Shown: positions 23,565-34,468 of the stretch, piece by piece | Layout of the letters: each line of letters starts with the position of its first letter | How positions within the stretch are numbered: position 1 is the first letter of the stretch | Assembly (NCBI RefSeq): GCF_016103465.1 | Contig: NZ_JAEEAP010000037.1 | Coordinates: 1-36,825 of the forward strand | Direction: 5' to 3' | DNA length: 36,825 nucleotides | Source: Streptomyces sabulosicollis | Lineage (GTDB): Bacteria > Actinomycetota > Actinomycetes > Streptomycetales > Streptomycetaceae | Program-made: the position numbers and the translations under genes | The notes under the pieces: model-generated | Database searches by the model: none | What the model was told of the DNA's origin: nothing | What the model saw: only the letters and a program-made list of their open reading frames with translations

Positions 23565-24410
23565 TCAGATGTCTGCGGTGCGCACCGGCTCGCCCGCCAC
23601 CACCAGCTCCGGCAGGTACTCGGAGATCTCCGCCCGCGCCTCCTCCGGTAGCCCCGGGTCCGTGACCAGCGCGTCCACCTGGTCCAGCGAGGCGAAGGAA
23701 CTCAGCCCCACCGTGCCCCACTTGGTGTGGTCCGCGACCACCACCACCCGCCGCGCGGCCCTGACGAAGTGGCGGTTGGTCTCCGCCTCCGCGAGGTTCG
23801 GCGTCGACAGACCCGCCTCCACCGATATGCCGTGCACCCCGAGGAACAGCACATCGAAGTGGAGCGAGCGCACCGCCGCGTCCGCGACCGGCCCCACCAG
23901 CGTGTCCGACGGCGTCCGCACCCCGCCGGTGAGCACCACGGTGGCCGCGCCGGGGCGCGGCCCCACCCCGCCGAGCGCCGCCGACCGCTGGGCGTTGTAG
24001 AACACGTCGGCCACCCGGACCGAGTTCGTCACCACCGTCAGATCCGGCACCTCCAGCAGCTGCTGGGCCAGGGCGAAGGCGGTGGTGCCGCCGGCCAGGG
24101 CGATCGCGGTGCCGGGCGTGGCCATCGCGGCCGCCGCCTTGGCGATGTCCTCCTTGGCGCTCAGCTCGAGGCCCGACTTGGCCTCGAACCCGGGCTCGTA
24201 CGTGCTCGCCTCGGCGACCGGCACGGCCCCGCCGTGCACCTTCTCCACCACGCCCAGCCGGGCCAGCGCGTCGAGATCGCGACGAACCGTCATGTCCGAG
24301 ACATTGAGCTTGCGCGTCAGCTCGTTGACCCGCACCCCGCCGCGCCGCCTGACCTCATCCAGGATCAGGGCACGCCGCTGCTCCGCGAGCAGGTTCTGGT
24401 TGTCGCTCAC
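23565..24410 (-). CDS. DeoR-family transcriptional regulator
   Basis: Regulator of 281 aa. The DeoR helix-turn-helix is at about residues 8-64 (EQRRALILDEVRRRGGVRVNELT, then VSDMTVRRDLDALARLG and VEKVHGGAV). A sugar-phosphate-isomerase-like effector domain follows (DIAKAAAAM, ALAGGTTAFALA, TNSVRVA, DVLFLGVHGIS, VVVVADHTKWG). The family usually represses sugar catabolism and senses a sugar phosphate. The GTG at 24410 is preceded by GAGGCAGG. No sugar gene lies next to it, so its target is probably elsewhere or is itself. Confidence 0.93.
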   Translation of the reverse strand: MSDNQNLLAEQRRALILDEVRRRGGVRVNELTRKLNVSDMTVRRDLDALARLGVVEKVHGGAVPVAEASTYEPGFEAKSGLELSAKEDIAKAAAAMATPGTAIALAGGTTAFALAQQLLEVPDLTVVTNSVRVADVFYNAQRSAALGGVGPRPGAATVVLTGGVRTPSDTLVGPVADAAVRSLHFDVLFLGVHGISVEAGLSTPNLAEAETNRHFVRAARRVVVVADHTKWGTVGLSSFASLDQVDALVTDPGLPEEARAEISEYLPELVVAGEPVRTADI

Positions 24411-24546
24411 CCTGCCTCGTCTCCCTCCGGTCGGCCCTCGTCGCCAGCGCGTTCATCTTCGCACGAGGCGAGGACAGCCGATCGCCGGTGCACCCGGGGT
24501 TACGATTTCGCCACGCCGGCCCTGTCGGGGTCGGGGAAGGTGGCCG

Positions 24547-26994
24547 ATGGGCACAATCCTGGAGCCAGAACGACCGCACCACACCGGATCGGGGGACACG
24601 GTGCCATCGACCATGCGTACGGACACACCGGCCGACGCGGCGGAACAGGCGATGACAGCCCGCACGGGCGGGGCGCCACCACCCGATCTCGAACTCCTCG
24701 TCCACGGAGTGGGCGGCACCACCCCCGAGGAGATGCTGGGCGATCCGCGCACCAGCCTGGTCACCGGCGACGGGACCGCGGCGGTCTACCGCAGGGCGGA
24801 CGACGTCGACGCCGAGCGGCGCCCGCCGGAGGACCGCGAGGGCCCGGACCGCGACGGCCCGATCCGCGAGGCGTACGTCTGGTGCAACCTCACCTCGGGC
24901 AACAGCTCCCGCGCCCTGTGGCTGCTCTTACTGCCGTTCATGGTCGCCAACCTCGCCCACTGGATGCGGCCCCCGGCCGACCGGCGCGAGCGGACCGTGC
25001 GCACCTACGGCCTGCTCGTCCGGCTCGTGGCGCTCACCCTGACCGTGCTGCTGATCGCCGGGGCCTGCGAGGTGGCCCTGGACCTGATCGCCTGGCAGTG
25101 CGCCGGTTCTGCCGACTGCGCCGGGGGCAAGTCCTGGCTCGGCTTCCTGTCCCCGGAGAACCACGGCTGGTGGAGCCAGCCCGGCCGCCGGCTCGCGCTC
25201 GCCGCGGTGCTGCCCGGCGCGCTCACCGGACTGCTGTGGTACCTGTCCAACCGCACCTGGAGCGCGTACGAGTCCTCCCCGCCGCTGGAGCGCCCCGTCG
25301 ACGAGTCCGCGCCCGAGGCGGGCGACCGCCCCGCGCTGTGCCTGCCCGGCTTCTGGTACGGCCGCAGGATCGTCGCCCGGCTGCGCGCCGCGCACACCGC
25401 CGCGGGCTTCCTCACCATCGCGGCGGGCCTGGTCCTGCCCACCACCACCCACGATCGCGAACCGGGCGGCAGCGGGGCGCAGGACACGGCGGGCTGGGTG
25501 CTGCTGACCCTGCTCGCCGCGAGCGCGGTCACCGTGGTGGCCGTGGTGTGCTACCGCGGCCGCAGCGAGACCAAGGTCGACGCCGAGCTGGACCGCATCA
25601 CCACCACCGCGCTGCCCGGCGCGGCCCTCGGGGTGCTGGCGCTCTCCGTCCTGTACGCCGGCTGGTCACGCCCCGGCTGGGCCTCCACCGACAAGCTGCC
25701 GGGCAACGAGGCGTTCTGCGCCATCGCCATCGGGGAGGGCGCGCTGATCGTGATCATGGCGGTGTGCGCCGTCGTCCTGCACCGGGCCGCGCCCGGCCGC
25801 ACCCCGCTGTACGGGCTCGCCGGGCCCGCCGTCGCCGTGCTCGCCTGCGGACTCGGTGCGGTGCTCGCGGGCGGGGTCGCCCAGCGCTTCGCCGACTGGC
25901 TGGACGGCGGCGGCACCCCCGGTGAGGGCCCGGGGACAGCGCCGCCGGTGCTGCTGACCTGGCTGGCCACGGCCATCCCCGCACTGCTGCTGGTCCTGGT
26001 CGTCCTGCTGCTGATCTTCACCGTAAGGGTGTGGCGGGTGCGCAACCGGCTGCTGCCGACCATCATGGACGGCTATCCGGGGGAGCGGCCCGACGCCGTA
26101 CGCACCCGGCGGATCGCGGGCACCATCGCCCGCGCGGGCCTCACCGACTCCGCCCCGTGGATCGTCGGCCCCGTCGCGCTGCTCACCCTGCTGTTCGGCG
26201 CCCTGGCCGTCACCGCGGCCTGGGTCACCAACGAGGTGCCGGGGCGGGCCGCCGACGGCGCGCCCGGGGCCGTGGACGCCGCCGCCCAGACCGCTCAGGC
26301 GCTGGGCTCCTGGCTGATGGGGCTGGCCTTCCTGATGCTGGTCACCTGGGCCCGCCGCGCCTACCGCAGCCCCTCCGCCCGCCGCACCATCGGCATCCTG
26401 TGGGACGTGGGCACCTTCTGGCCGCGCGCCGCCCACCCCTTCGCGCCCCCGTGCTACGCCGAGCGGGCGGTGCCCGATCTGACCTGGCGGATGGAGACCT
26501 GGACCCGCCGGCACGGCGGCCGGCTGGTCATCTCCGGCCACTCCCAGGGCAGTGTGCTGGCCGCCGCGGCGGTCTGGCAGGTGGACCACCGCACCCGCGG
26601 CCAGGTCGCGCTGCTCACCTACGGCTCACCGCTGGAGCGGCTCTACGGGCGCTGGTTCCCCGCCTACTTCGGGCCCGCGCAGCTGCTCTCGCTCCACGGC
26701 GAGGTGCGCTGCTGGCGCAACCTGTGGCGCTATACCGACCCGATCGGCGGCCCCATCAAGCTGCCCGATGGCACCGGGCCCGAGGTCGACTGCGACGCGC
26801 TCAAGGACCCGCTGGCCTACGGCCGTACGACCGAACACCCGCTGCCCGCGCCGATCCTGGGGCACGGCGATTACCAGGCCGACCCCGTCTTCGACCGGGA
26901 GCGGGCCGGACTGCTGGCCCGGCTCCCGGAGCAGACGCCGCCACCGGCGGAGGAGGCCGCCGGTCAGATGAGCTCGGGCAGGTCCTCGGGGTAG
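24547..26994 (+). CDS. Polytopic membrane protein with a split alpha/beta hydrolase domain
   Basis: Protein of 815 aa, not assigned to a named family. Near the N-terminus LVHGVGGTTPEEML (His53-Gly57) looks like the oxyanion-hole strand of a lipase. About ten to eleven membrane helices then run from roughly residue 122 to 600. The C-terminal domain carries the nucleophile elbow ISGHSQGS (Ser666), a likely acid Asp731 (YTDPIGG) and a likely base His773 (GHGDYQAD). The hydrolase therefore appears interrupted by the membrane block. ATG 24547 follows GGGGAAGG; GTG 24601 and ATG 24613 are alternatives. Codon 128 is TTA (24928-24930), suggesting bldA-dependent translation. The 3' end overlaps the convergent AAA+ gene by 31 bp. 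A lipid or ester substrate is inferred. Confidence 0.82.
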   Translation: MGTILEPERPHHTGSGDTVPSTMRTDTPADAAEQAMTARTGGAPPPDLELLVHGVGGTTPEEMLGDPRTSLVTGDGTAAVYRRADDVDAERRPPEDREGPDRDGPIREAYVWCNLTSGNSSRALWLLLLPFMVANLAHWMRPPADRRERTVRTYGLLVRLVALTLTVLLIAGACEVALDLIAWQCAGSADCAGGKSWLGFLSPENHGWWSQPGRRLALAAVLPGALTGLLWYLSNRTWSAYESSPPLERPVDESAPEAGDRPALCLPGFWYGRRIVARLRAAHTAAGFLTIAAGLVLPTTTHDREPGGSGAQDTAGWVLLTLLAASAVTVVAVVCYRGRSETKVDAELDRITTTALPGAALGVLALSVLYAGWSRPGWASTDKLPGNEAFCAIAIGEGALIVIMAVCAVVLHRAAPGRTPLYGLAGPAVAVLACGLGAVLAGGVAQRFADWLDGGGTPGEGPGTAPPVLLTWLATAIPALLLVLVVLLLIFTVRVWRVRNRLLPTIMDGYPGERPDAVRTRRIAGTIARAGLTDSAPWIVGPVALLTLLFGALAVTAAWVTNEVPGRAADGAPGAVDAAAQTAQALGSWLMGLAFLMLVTWARRAYRSPSARRTIGILWDVGTFWPRAAHPFAPPCYAERAVPDLTWRMETWTRRHGGRLVISGHSQGSVLAAAAVWQVDHRTRGQVALLTYGSPLERLYGRWFPAYFGPAQLLSLHGEVRCWRNLWRYTDPIGGPIKLPDGTGPEVDCDALKDPLAYGRTTEHPLPAPILGHGDYQADPVFDRERAGLLARLPEQTPPPAEEAAGQMSSGRSSG

Positions 26995-29390
26995 AGCAGC
27001 GTGAGGTCGTCCGTGGTCGGGTCGCTCAGCTGGGCGACCCGGCCAGCATGCCGCTCCACCATCGCCTCGAAGGTCTGCCGGGCGGTGCGGCCGTTGCCGA
27101 ACGCCGGGCCCTTGGGAAGCGCCGTGAAGTACTTCAGCAGCGCCTCCGCCGCCCCCTCGCCGATCCGGTACTCATGCTCCTCGGCCTGCTGCTCCACGAT
27201 CCGCAGCAGCTCCTCCGGGGCGTAGTCGCCGAAGGTGATGGTGCGCGAGAACCGCGAGGCCACACCGGGGTTGACGGACAGGAAGCGCTCCATCTCCGCC
27301 GTGTACCCCGCGACGATGACCACGACCGAGTCCCGGTGGTCCTCCATCAGCTTGACCAGGGTGTCTATCGCCTCCCGGCCGAAGTCCCGGCCGGAGTCCT
27401 CCGGCGAGAGGGCGTACGCCTCGTCGATGAACAGCACCCCGCCGCGCGCCCGGTCGAACGCCTCCTGGGTGCGGATGGCCGTGGAGCCGATGTGTTCACC
27501 GACCAGGTCCACCCGGGAGACCTCCACCAGATGGCCGCGCTCCAGCACCCCGAGGGAGGCCAGGATCTCCCCGTAGAGCCGGGCGACCGTCGTCTTACCG
27601 GTGCCGGGGGAGCCGGTGAAGACCAGATGGCGGCGGACGGAGGCGGCCTTGAGCCCGGCCTCCTGACGCCGCCGGCCCACCTCGATCATGTCGGTGAGGG
27701 CGCGCACCTCGCGCTTGACGCTCTCCAGCCCGACCAGCGCGTCCAGCTCACCCAGCACCGCCGAGGAGGGGCGGACGGCGACCGGGGGCTCGGCGGCGGG
27801 CGCGGAGGTCTGGGCGGACCGCTGCGCCGGGACGCCACCCAGCAGCCCGCCCGTCGAGACCGTCTCCACCGCGGGCGCGGTGACCTGGGGCTCCCCGGGC
27901 GCGCCCAGTGCCGTGGTGGCGCTCTCGTCGCTGGTGCAGTCCTCGACGATCGGCCCCGCCTCGGAGAACTCGTACCCGCCGCGCGCACACCGCTCGGTGC
28001 GGCACCGGGTCAGGGTGGTGCGGCAGCCGTCGATGATGTGGAAGCCATAGCCCCCGCTGCCGGTCACCCGGCAGCCGGTGAACGTGCCGCGGCCCTCGGC
28101 GGAGACGTAGAACCCGGCCTCCGTCGGCCCGGAGACCGTGGTGCGCTCGACCGCCGGATCGGCGCCCTTGGTGACGATCACTCCGGTGGCGGCGCCGTCT
28201 ATGGTGCAGTTGGCGAGCGTGCCGCCGCTGCCGTGGTCGCGGAACCACGCCCCGGTGGCCGCCTCCCGGATGCGGCAGTCGTCCAGCTGGACGATGGCCC
28301 CGTCGCTCACCGAGACCGCGGTGGAGCGCACCTGGGACAGATCGCTGTCGACCACGTCGACCCGTGACCCCCGGTCCAGGACGAACAGCGCGTCCGGCAC
28401 CTCGCGCACCCGGCACGAGTCGAGCACGGCGGTCGCCCCGTCGCTCACCCACACCGCCGGATAGTCGCCGGTGCTCTCGTGCAGCTCGCACTGGTTGGCG
28501 TCCACCCGGGTGCCCGGGTCCCACACCGACAGGCCGTTGCGCCCGAACCGGCGCACCGTGGAGCGGGTCAGGGTCAGCACCGAACGCGACCTGAGGTCGA
28601 TCGCGTTCTCCGGGATGTCGTGGATCTCGCAGTCGGCGAGCGTGAGCACCGCGTCCGTGTCCAGGTTGACCCCGTCGGCCGTCGTGCGGTGCACCCGGCA
28701 GTCGGTCAGATTCCCGGTCGCGCGCCCGGAGACCTGCACCCCGGCGCCCCGGATCTCGTACACCTCACAGCCGACGGCCTCCAGCGAGGAGCCCTCGCCG
28801 GTCAGCGAGAACCCCGCGCCGGAGGCGTGGTGCACCCGGCAGCGGTCCAGGCGCGGACGGGCGCCGCCGCGCACCGCCACCCCGGACTGACCGGCGGCCA
28901 CCACCTCGCACTCCTCGAACACCCCGCCCGCGCCGTCGAGCACGCTGAGCCCGACGCCCGCGGGGTTGTCCACGGTGCAGCGCCGCACGGTCGGGCGGGC
29001 GCCGCCGCGCACCTCGATGCCGACCGCCGAGCGCGTGGCGACCCGTATGTCCGTCAGCTCGGGGGTGGCGTCCTCGATCAGCAGCGCGGGGGCGGCCGAG
29101 TCCTGTCCCTCCACATGCAGGTCCTGGACCACGGCGGAGGCACGTATCGTCAGCGCGACTCCGTCCACCGGCGCGATCCGCACCGAACCGCGTGCCGAGC
29201 CCTCGGGCCCGCGCAGGGTGACGGCCCGGCCCACCACCAGATTCTCGCGGTAGGTGCCGGGCGAGATGGAGAGCACATCACCGTCCCCGGCGGCCTCCAG
29301 GGCCGCCGTGAGGGAGGCGTACTCTCCGGTGCGGCGCCGCCACCGCGACGTTCCGCTGTGCGTCACCTGGACGACCGAGCCCTGTGCCAT
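26964..29390 (-). CDS. Right-handed beta-helix / CbxX-EccA-type AAA+ ATPase fusion
   Basis: Protein of 808 aa. Residues about 15-60 open with a pectate-lyase-like pattern (YASLTAALEAAGDGDVLSI, PGTYRENLVV). About 17 coils of roughly 23 residues then form a right-handed parallel beta-helix to about residue 510. Most coils have Cys at the same place (RRCTV, EECEV, DRCRV, TDCRV, ADCEI). After a Pro/Ala linker (about 515-555) comes an AAA+ module: LVGLESVKREV, Walker A GSPGTGKT (593-600), Walker B GVLFIDEAYAL, VIVAGY and an arginine-finger region VASRFSR. The AAA+ part resembles CbxX/CfqX, SpoVK and EccA. No WXG100 or type VII genes are nearby. ATG 29390 has only a weak, distant GGGGG. A substrate-recognising unfoldase or remodeller is inferred. 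Confidence 0.9.
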   Translation of the reverse strand: MAQGSVVQVTHSGTSRWRRRTGEYASLTAALEAAGDGDVLSISPGTYRENLVVGRAVTLRGPEGSARGSVRIAPVDGVALTIRASAVVQDLHVEGQDSAAPALLIEDATPELTDIRVATRSAVGIEVRGGARPTVRRCTVDNPAGVGLSVLDGAGGVFEECEVVAAGQSGVAVRGGARPRLDRCRVHHASGAGFSLTGEGSSLEAVGCEVYEIRGAGVQVSGRATGNLTDCRVHRTTADGVNLDTDAVLTLADCEIHDIPENAIDLRSRSVLTLTRSTVRRFGRNGLSVWDPGTRVDANQCELHESTGDYPAVWVSDGATAVLDSCRVREVPDALFVLDRGSRVDVVDSDLSQVRSTAVSVSDGAIVQLDDCRIREAATGAWFRDHGSGGTLANCTIDGAATGVIVTKGADPAVERTTVSGPTEAGFYVSAEGRGTFTGCRVTGSGGYGFHIIDGCRTTLTRCRTERCARGGYEFSEAGPIVEDCTSDESATTALGAPGEPQVTAPAVETVSTGGLLGGVPAQRSAQTSAPAAEPPVAVRPSSAVLGELDALVGLESVKREVRALTDMIEVGRRRQEAGLKAASVRRHLVFTGSPGTGKTTVARLYGEILASLGVLERGHLVEVSRVDLVGEHIGSTAIRTQEAFDRARGGVLFIDEAYALSPEDSGRDFGREAIDTLVKLMEDHRDSVVVIVAGYTAEMERFLSVNPGVASRFSRTITFGDYAPEELLRIVEQQAEEHEYRIGEGAAEALLKYFTALPKGPAFGNGRTARQTFEAMVERHAGRVAQLSDPTTDDLTLLYPEDLPELI

Positions 29391-29581
29391 GGTGCTGCTG
29401 TGCCCCCACCTCGTACGTTGCCGGTGTGCGCGCCTGACCGCCGCTGCTGACTGCCGCTGCGCATATGGAATGCCCCACCGTAGCGTGCGCGAGGCGCCAT
29501 GAGTTGACCTGGCTGTGGAGGACGGAGGGAGTTGTGCGTTCATATGACAACTCCTGGCCGGGCATTGCCCGCTCGCCCGGG

Positions 29582-30184
29582 CTAGCTGTCGGCGTCCGCC
29601 CGTCCCCAGTCCTGGCCGGCGCGCGCCCAGGCGATGTCCCACTGTGCGTAGCGCCGGCGCATCAGCCGCCATACGACCAGCCGCCGGGCGCCGTCCACCA
29701 GGACCGCCGTCACCCCGGCCGCGCCGATCCCGGCCAGCACGGCGTGGGTGGCGGCCGTCGCGGTGTCCAGCGGGCGGCCCACCGGGCGGCCGTGGTCGTC
29801 GGTCCAGATCCGGAACCGCTCACCGGGGTCCGCGCCGGGGTGGGCACCCAGCGTGCCCTCGTGTCTGCTGCCGTCCGGCCCCGTCCAGCGGGCGAGGACG
29901 CGGCGATGGGCGTCCCTCGCGGAGGCGGTCTCGGGATCGGAGTCGATGGGCGGATGCGGCAGCACCTTCACCACCGTGGCCGCGAGCGGATGCCGCTCGG
30001 CACGCTGCTTCTGCGCGGCCTTCACCAGAGCCCCGTGTGCCAGGGACCCCGAGGTCCAGCCGACGGCGGGGGCGACGAGCAGGATGAGCGCCGCGGCGGT
30101 CAGCGCCGCGCACGCCTCCATCACGTCCGTCTTACGGCGCAGCGGATTGCGCCGCCAGCGCCACAGCCCCCAGATCATTCGCAT
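29582..30184 (-). CDS. Rv1733c-like two-helix membrane protein
   Basis: Protein of 200 aa with WRWRRNPLRRKTDVMEA at the start, a helix at about 24-44 (ACAALTAAALILLVAPAVGW), an extracytoplasmic domain of about 110 residues and a second helix at about 150-170 (AVLAGIGAAGVTAVLVDGARR). The layout and the NPLRR..D motif match the Rv1733c family of actinobacteria; Rv1733c itself belongs to the DosR dormancy regulon of Mycobacterium tuberculosis. The context supports this, with a DevS-like kinase next door. ATG 30184 is used; ATG 30178 is an alternative. Function unknown beyond stress association. Confidence 0.82.
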   Translation of the reverse strand: MRMIWGLWRWRRNPLRRKTDVMEACAALTAAALILLVAPAVGWTSGSLAHGALVKAAQKQRAERHPLAATVVKVLPHPPIDSDPETASARDAHRRVLARWTGPDGSRHEGTLGAHPGADPGERFRIWTDDHGRPVGRPLDTATAATHAVLAGIGAAGVTAVLVDGARRLVVWRLMRRRYAQWDIAWARAGQDWGRADADS

Positions 30185-30266
30185 GGATTCACATACCCCC
30201 TTCCCCATTCGTGAGTACCGCATGGCGGGCCGGATATGCGCAGTATTCGGTGGAGAGAGAGCAATA

Positions 30267-33081
<2,815 letters not shown>

Positions 33082-33103
33082 CGCCTCTCCTGCCGGCACC
33101 TGG

Positions 33104-33114
33104 GAATGTCCCTT
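33104..33114. promoter_or_regulatory. Possible DevR-type half-palindrome
   Basis: GGGAATGTCCC (minus strand GGGACATTCCC) is a short dyad upstream of the universal stress gene; another GGGACA is found just upstream on the minus strand. It partly resembles the GGGACT...AGTCCC boxes bound by DevR but is shorter. Confidence 0.25.
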
Positions 33115-33160
33115 CCCATTGTCCCGCCGAAGCGGTCGCCGAGGGAGTCCGGCGGCTCAC

Positions 33161-33586
33161 TCAGCGCAGCCGCATGGCCAGCGTCACCACGGCGCCCACC
33201 GCCCCCGCGCTGACCACCAGCCGGTCGGTGACCAGCTGGGTCAGCCACAGCCCGCGGCCGCTGGTCGCGCCGTCCAGCCCCGGCAGGATCCGCGGGATGA
33301 CGTCCTCGGAGAAGCCGGGGCCGGAGTCGCTGATCCGGCACTCCAGCTCGTCGCCGACCCGCCGCAGCAGCAGCGAGCCGGTGCCGCCCGCGTGCTCGAT
33401 GGCGTTGGTGGCGATCTCGTCCACGGCCAGCACGAAGTCCCCGCGGCGGGTCTCGGTGAGGCCGGCCGAGGCCGCGCACTCCTCGACCTGCACCCGCAGC
33501 CGGGGCAGCTCGTCGGCGGTGAAACGACGGCGGAGCAGGTGTTCTCCGGCTCGATCGGCGGACCGACGACGAGGGTCGGCTAGCAC
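33161..33586 (-). CDS. Anti-sigma-factor-like ATPase (RsbW type)
   Basis: Protein of 141 aa made of one HATPase_c_2 domain: N-box LAVDEIATNAIEHAGG, G1 ISDSGPGF and G2 TSGRGLWLTQLVTDRLVV. The length is normal for Streptomyces anti-sigma-type kinases. The GTG at 33586 is chosen because GGGAGG lies five bases upstream; a TTG at 33625 would add thirteen residues without such a site. It diverges from the cyclic-nucleotide-binding-like gene. It probably binds a sigma factor or phosphorylates an antagonist; neither is encoded in the window. Confidence 0.87.
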   Translation of the reverse strand: MLADPRRRSADRAGEHLLRRRFTADELPRLRVQVEECAASAGLTETRRGDFVLAVDEIATNAIEHAGGTGSLLLRRVGDELECRISDSGPGFSEDVIPRILPGLDGATSGRGLWLTQLVTDRLVVSAGAVGAVVTLAMRLR

Positions 33587-33730
33587 CAGTGCCTCCCGTT
33601 TGGTGACGAGTACGAGCGACAACACAGGGTCGGTGAAGCAGCCGAGGGTACGGGGAGCGGGGTCTCATCGGTCATGACGACCACGAATGACGTGTCATAT
33701 CGGAAACGTGACCGGAAATGGGTAAGGGTG

Positions 33731-33760
33731 AAGCGATACCCGATCGACGGTGTATCGCTT
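33731..33760. promoter_or_regulatory. 9-bp inverted repeat between divergent stress genes
   Basis: AAGCGATAC (33731-33739) and GTATCGCTT (33752-33760) are perfect complements with a 12-bp spacer, so half-site centres are 21 bp apart, two helical turns. It lies 145 bp from one start and 87 bp from the other. A likely dimeric regulator site. Confidence 0.5.
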
Positions 33761-33846
33761 TGGATCGGCTGCCTCTCGTCAGCACAGCTCGTACGCACAG
33801 TGATCGCCGAGGGGCGAGGGGGGAGAGGAGACGGCAGAGTGAGGTC

Positions 33847-34296
33847 ATGATGGGACTTCTGAGCGCGCTGAAGACAGAACACCGTGAGCGGCTGATGGCG
33901 CTCGCCCACGATGTGTCCTTCCCCTCGGGCGGCCGCATCTTCGAGGAAGGCCGTAAGGCCGACCGTTTCTGGATCATCCGCACCGGCGCGGTCACCCTCG
34001 ATCTGCGCGTCCCGGGGCGGCGGGCCGCGGTGATCGAGACCCTCGGCCCCGGAGAGCTCATCGGGTGGTCCTGGCTCTTCCCGCCGGACACCTGGCACCT
34101 GGGCGCGGAGGCGCTCAGCCCGGTGCGCGCGCACGAGTTCAACGCCGAGGCGGTGCGCCGGCTGTGCGACGAGGACCCGGAGCTCGGCTATGCCCTCGCG
34201 CTGGCCTGCGCGCAGGTGATCGGCCGGCGGTTGCAGAGCGCCCGCACCCGGCTGCTGGACCTGTACGGGCCGTACGCGGGCGGAATCTCGCCATGA
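33847..34296 (+). CDS. Lone cyclic-nucleotide-binding-like domain protein
   Basis: Protein of 149 aa with only a CNB/Crp-like beta-barrel: FPSGGRIFEEGRKADRFWIIRTGAVTLDL, then LGPGELIGWSWLFPP, ending in the helix region LCDEDPELGYALALACAQVIGRRL. There is no helix-turn-helix, so it is not a DNA-binding Crp. The segment that normally carries the cAMP-contacting R-x-A motif reads GWSWLFPPDTWHLGAEAL with no Arg, so canonical cAMP binding is doubtful. The ATG at 33847 or 33850 follows GAGG. It sits between the stress genes and the DevR-like regulator. It might sense another ligand or act by protein contact. Confidence 0.85.
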   Translation: MMGLLSALKTEHRERLMALAHDVSFPSGGRIFEEGRKADRFWIIRTGAVTLDLRVPGRRAAVIETLGPGELIGWSWLFPPDTWHLGAEALSPVRAHEFNAEAVRRLCDEDPELGYALALACAQVIGRRLQSARTRLLDLYGPYAGGISP

Positions 34297-34354
34297 CGGG
34301 GGACTTGCGATGACCGGAGTCTCGCGATGACCGGAGCCTCGCGATGACCGGGCC
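34290..34354. repeat. 17-bp tandem repeat after the CNB gene
   Basis: GCGATGACCGG recurs at 34307, 34324 and 34341, an exact 17-bp period. A degenerate first unit (GCCATGACGGG, from 34290) contains the CNB gene's stop codon. No protein or RNA role is apparent. Confidence 0.7.
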
Positions 34355-34376
34355 GGAGGGCGCGACGGGCGGCCCG

Positions 34377-34392
34377 GGGGCCGAATGGCCCC
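34377..34392 (+). terminator. Short GC hairpin
   Basis: GGGGCC GAAT GGCCCC followed by TT, downstream of the CNB gene and its repeats and before the response regulator. Confidence 0.45.
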
Positions 34393-34418
34393 TTACGCTT
34401 CCGTGCGCCGGAACGTAA
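34393..34418. promoter_or_regulatory. Imperfect dyad upstream of the DevR-like regulator
   Basis: TTACGCTTCC (34393-34402) and GGAACGTAA (34410-34418) are complementary except for one extra C. It lies about 50 bp upstream of the response-regulator GTG. Candidate operator; weak evidence. Confidence 0.3.
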
Positions 34419-34468
34419 AGCTGGGCAGCCGGATCGCGACCGGCGACCCGCGCCATGGAGGAGAGGCC

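Noticed and set aside
26964-29390. Calling the AAA+ fusion EccA of a type VII secretion system
   Set aside because: The N-terminal TPR part is replaced by a beta-helix, and no WXG100, EccB-E or mycosin genes are seen.
34290-34354. CRISPR-like array
   Set aside because: Units are directly adjacent with a 17-bp period and no spacers; no cas genes.
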